A stretch of DNA of 5,069 nt, taken from the NCBI GenBank assembly GCA_964521105.1, contig CAZFPO010000156.1:1-5069 (forward strand). The letters are read 5' to 3'. The stretch comes from JAQUGA01 sp964521105 (GTDB taxonomy: Bacteria > Bacteroidota > Bacteroidia > Bacteroidales > WCHB1-69). The stretch's first letter is position 1, and each line of letters starts with the position of its first letter. The position numbers were made by a program, and so were the translations under genes. Below the pieces are notes generated by a model. It did not search any database, was not told the origin of the DNA, and saw nothing but the letters and a program-made list of their open reading frames with translations. Shown piece by piece: positions 5,055 to 5,069 of the stretch.

Positions 5055-5069
5055 GCAATTTATTATTAA

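Noticed and set aside
4694..5069. Complete insertion sequence
   Set aside because: No transposase is encoded between or near the inverted repeats; only an ATPase relic is present, so a complete IS cannot be supported.

Overview
The window looks like an accessory region of an AT-rich Bacteroidota chromosome (Flavobacteriia-like). The signs are A-rich leaders in place of Shine-Dalgarno sites, TAnnTTTG-type -7 promoter elements, and gene families common in that phylum: a small C2H2-like zinc finger, a DUF3795 protein and the tail of a Bacteroidota-type ATPase. A run of exactly 100 N at 1964-2063 is an assembly gap inside a gene.

Left part (1-3572, minus strand) is one probable four-gene operon. 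In transcription order it encodes a small single-span membrane protein (3572-3249), a tandem two-unit zinc-finger protein (3223-2972), a short FtsZ/tubulin-like protein with only the GTP-binding N-terminal domain (2889-2305), and a large protein with a C-terminal AAA+ ATPase module (2243 to beyond base 1). Gaps between genes are 25, 82 and 61 bases, all on one strand. A perfect 13-bp hairpin sits in the 82-base gap. I know of no characterised pathway with this combination. A membrane anchor, a zinc-binding adaptor, a GTP-binding tubulin-fold switch and an AAA+ motor make a plausible multi-component machine, and this is the best candidate here for an undescribed system.

Middle part (3573-4298) is a 0.7-kb divergent intergenic region with no convincing gene but many repeats: two GC-containing hairpins, a long AT-rich hairpin, a 14-bp tandem repeat made of palindromes, an imperfect 24-bp direct repeat, and four 13-bp palindromes GGTGC-NNN-GCACC placed with exact mirror symmetry around 4139.

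Right part (4299-5069) holds a plus-strand DUF3795 gene with a good Bacteroidota promoter, then a minus-strand relic of about 73 codons from the C-terminus of a larger ATP-binding protein. The relic is bracketed by five alternating copies of a 15-bp arm (ATTYAGCGARTTATA), which suggests an inverted-repeat element family that decayed or lost its interior here.
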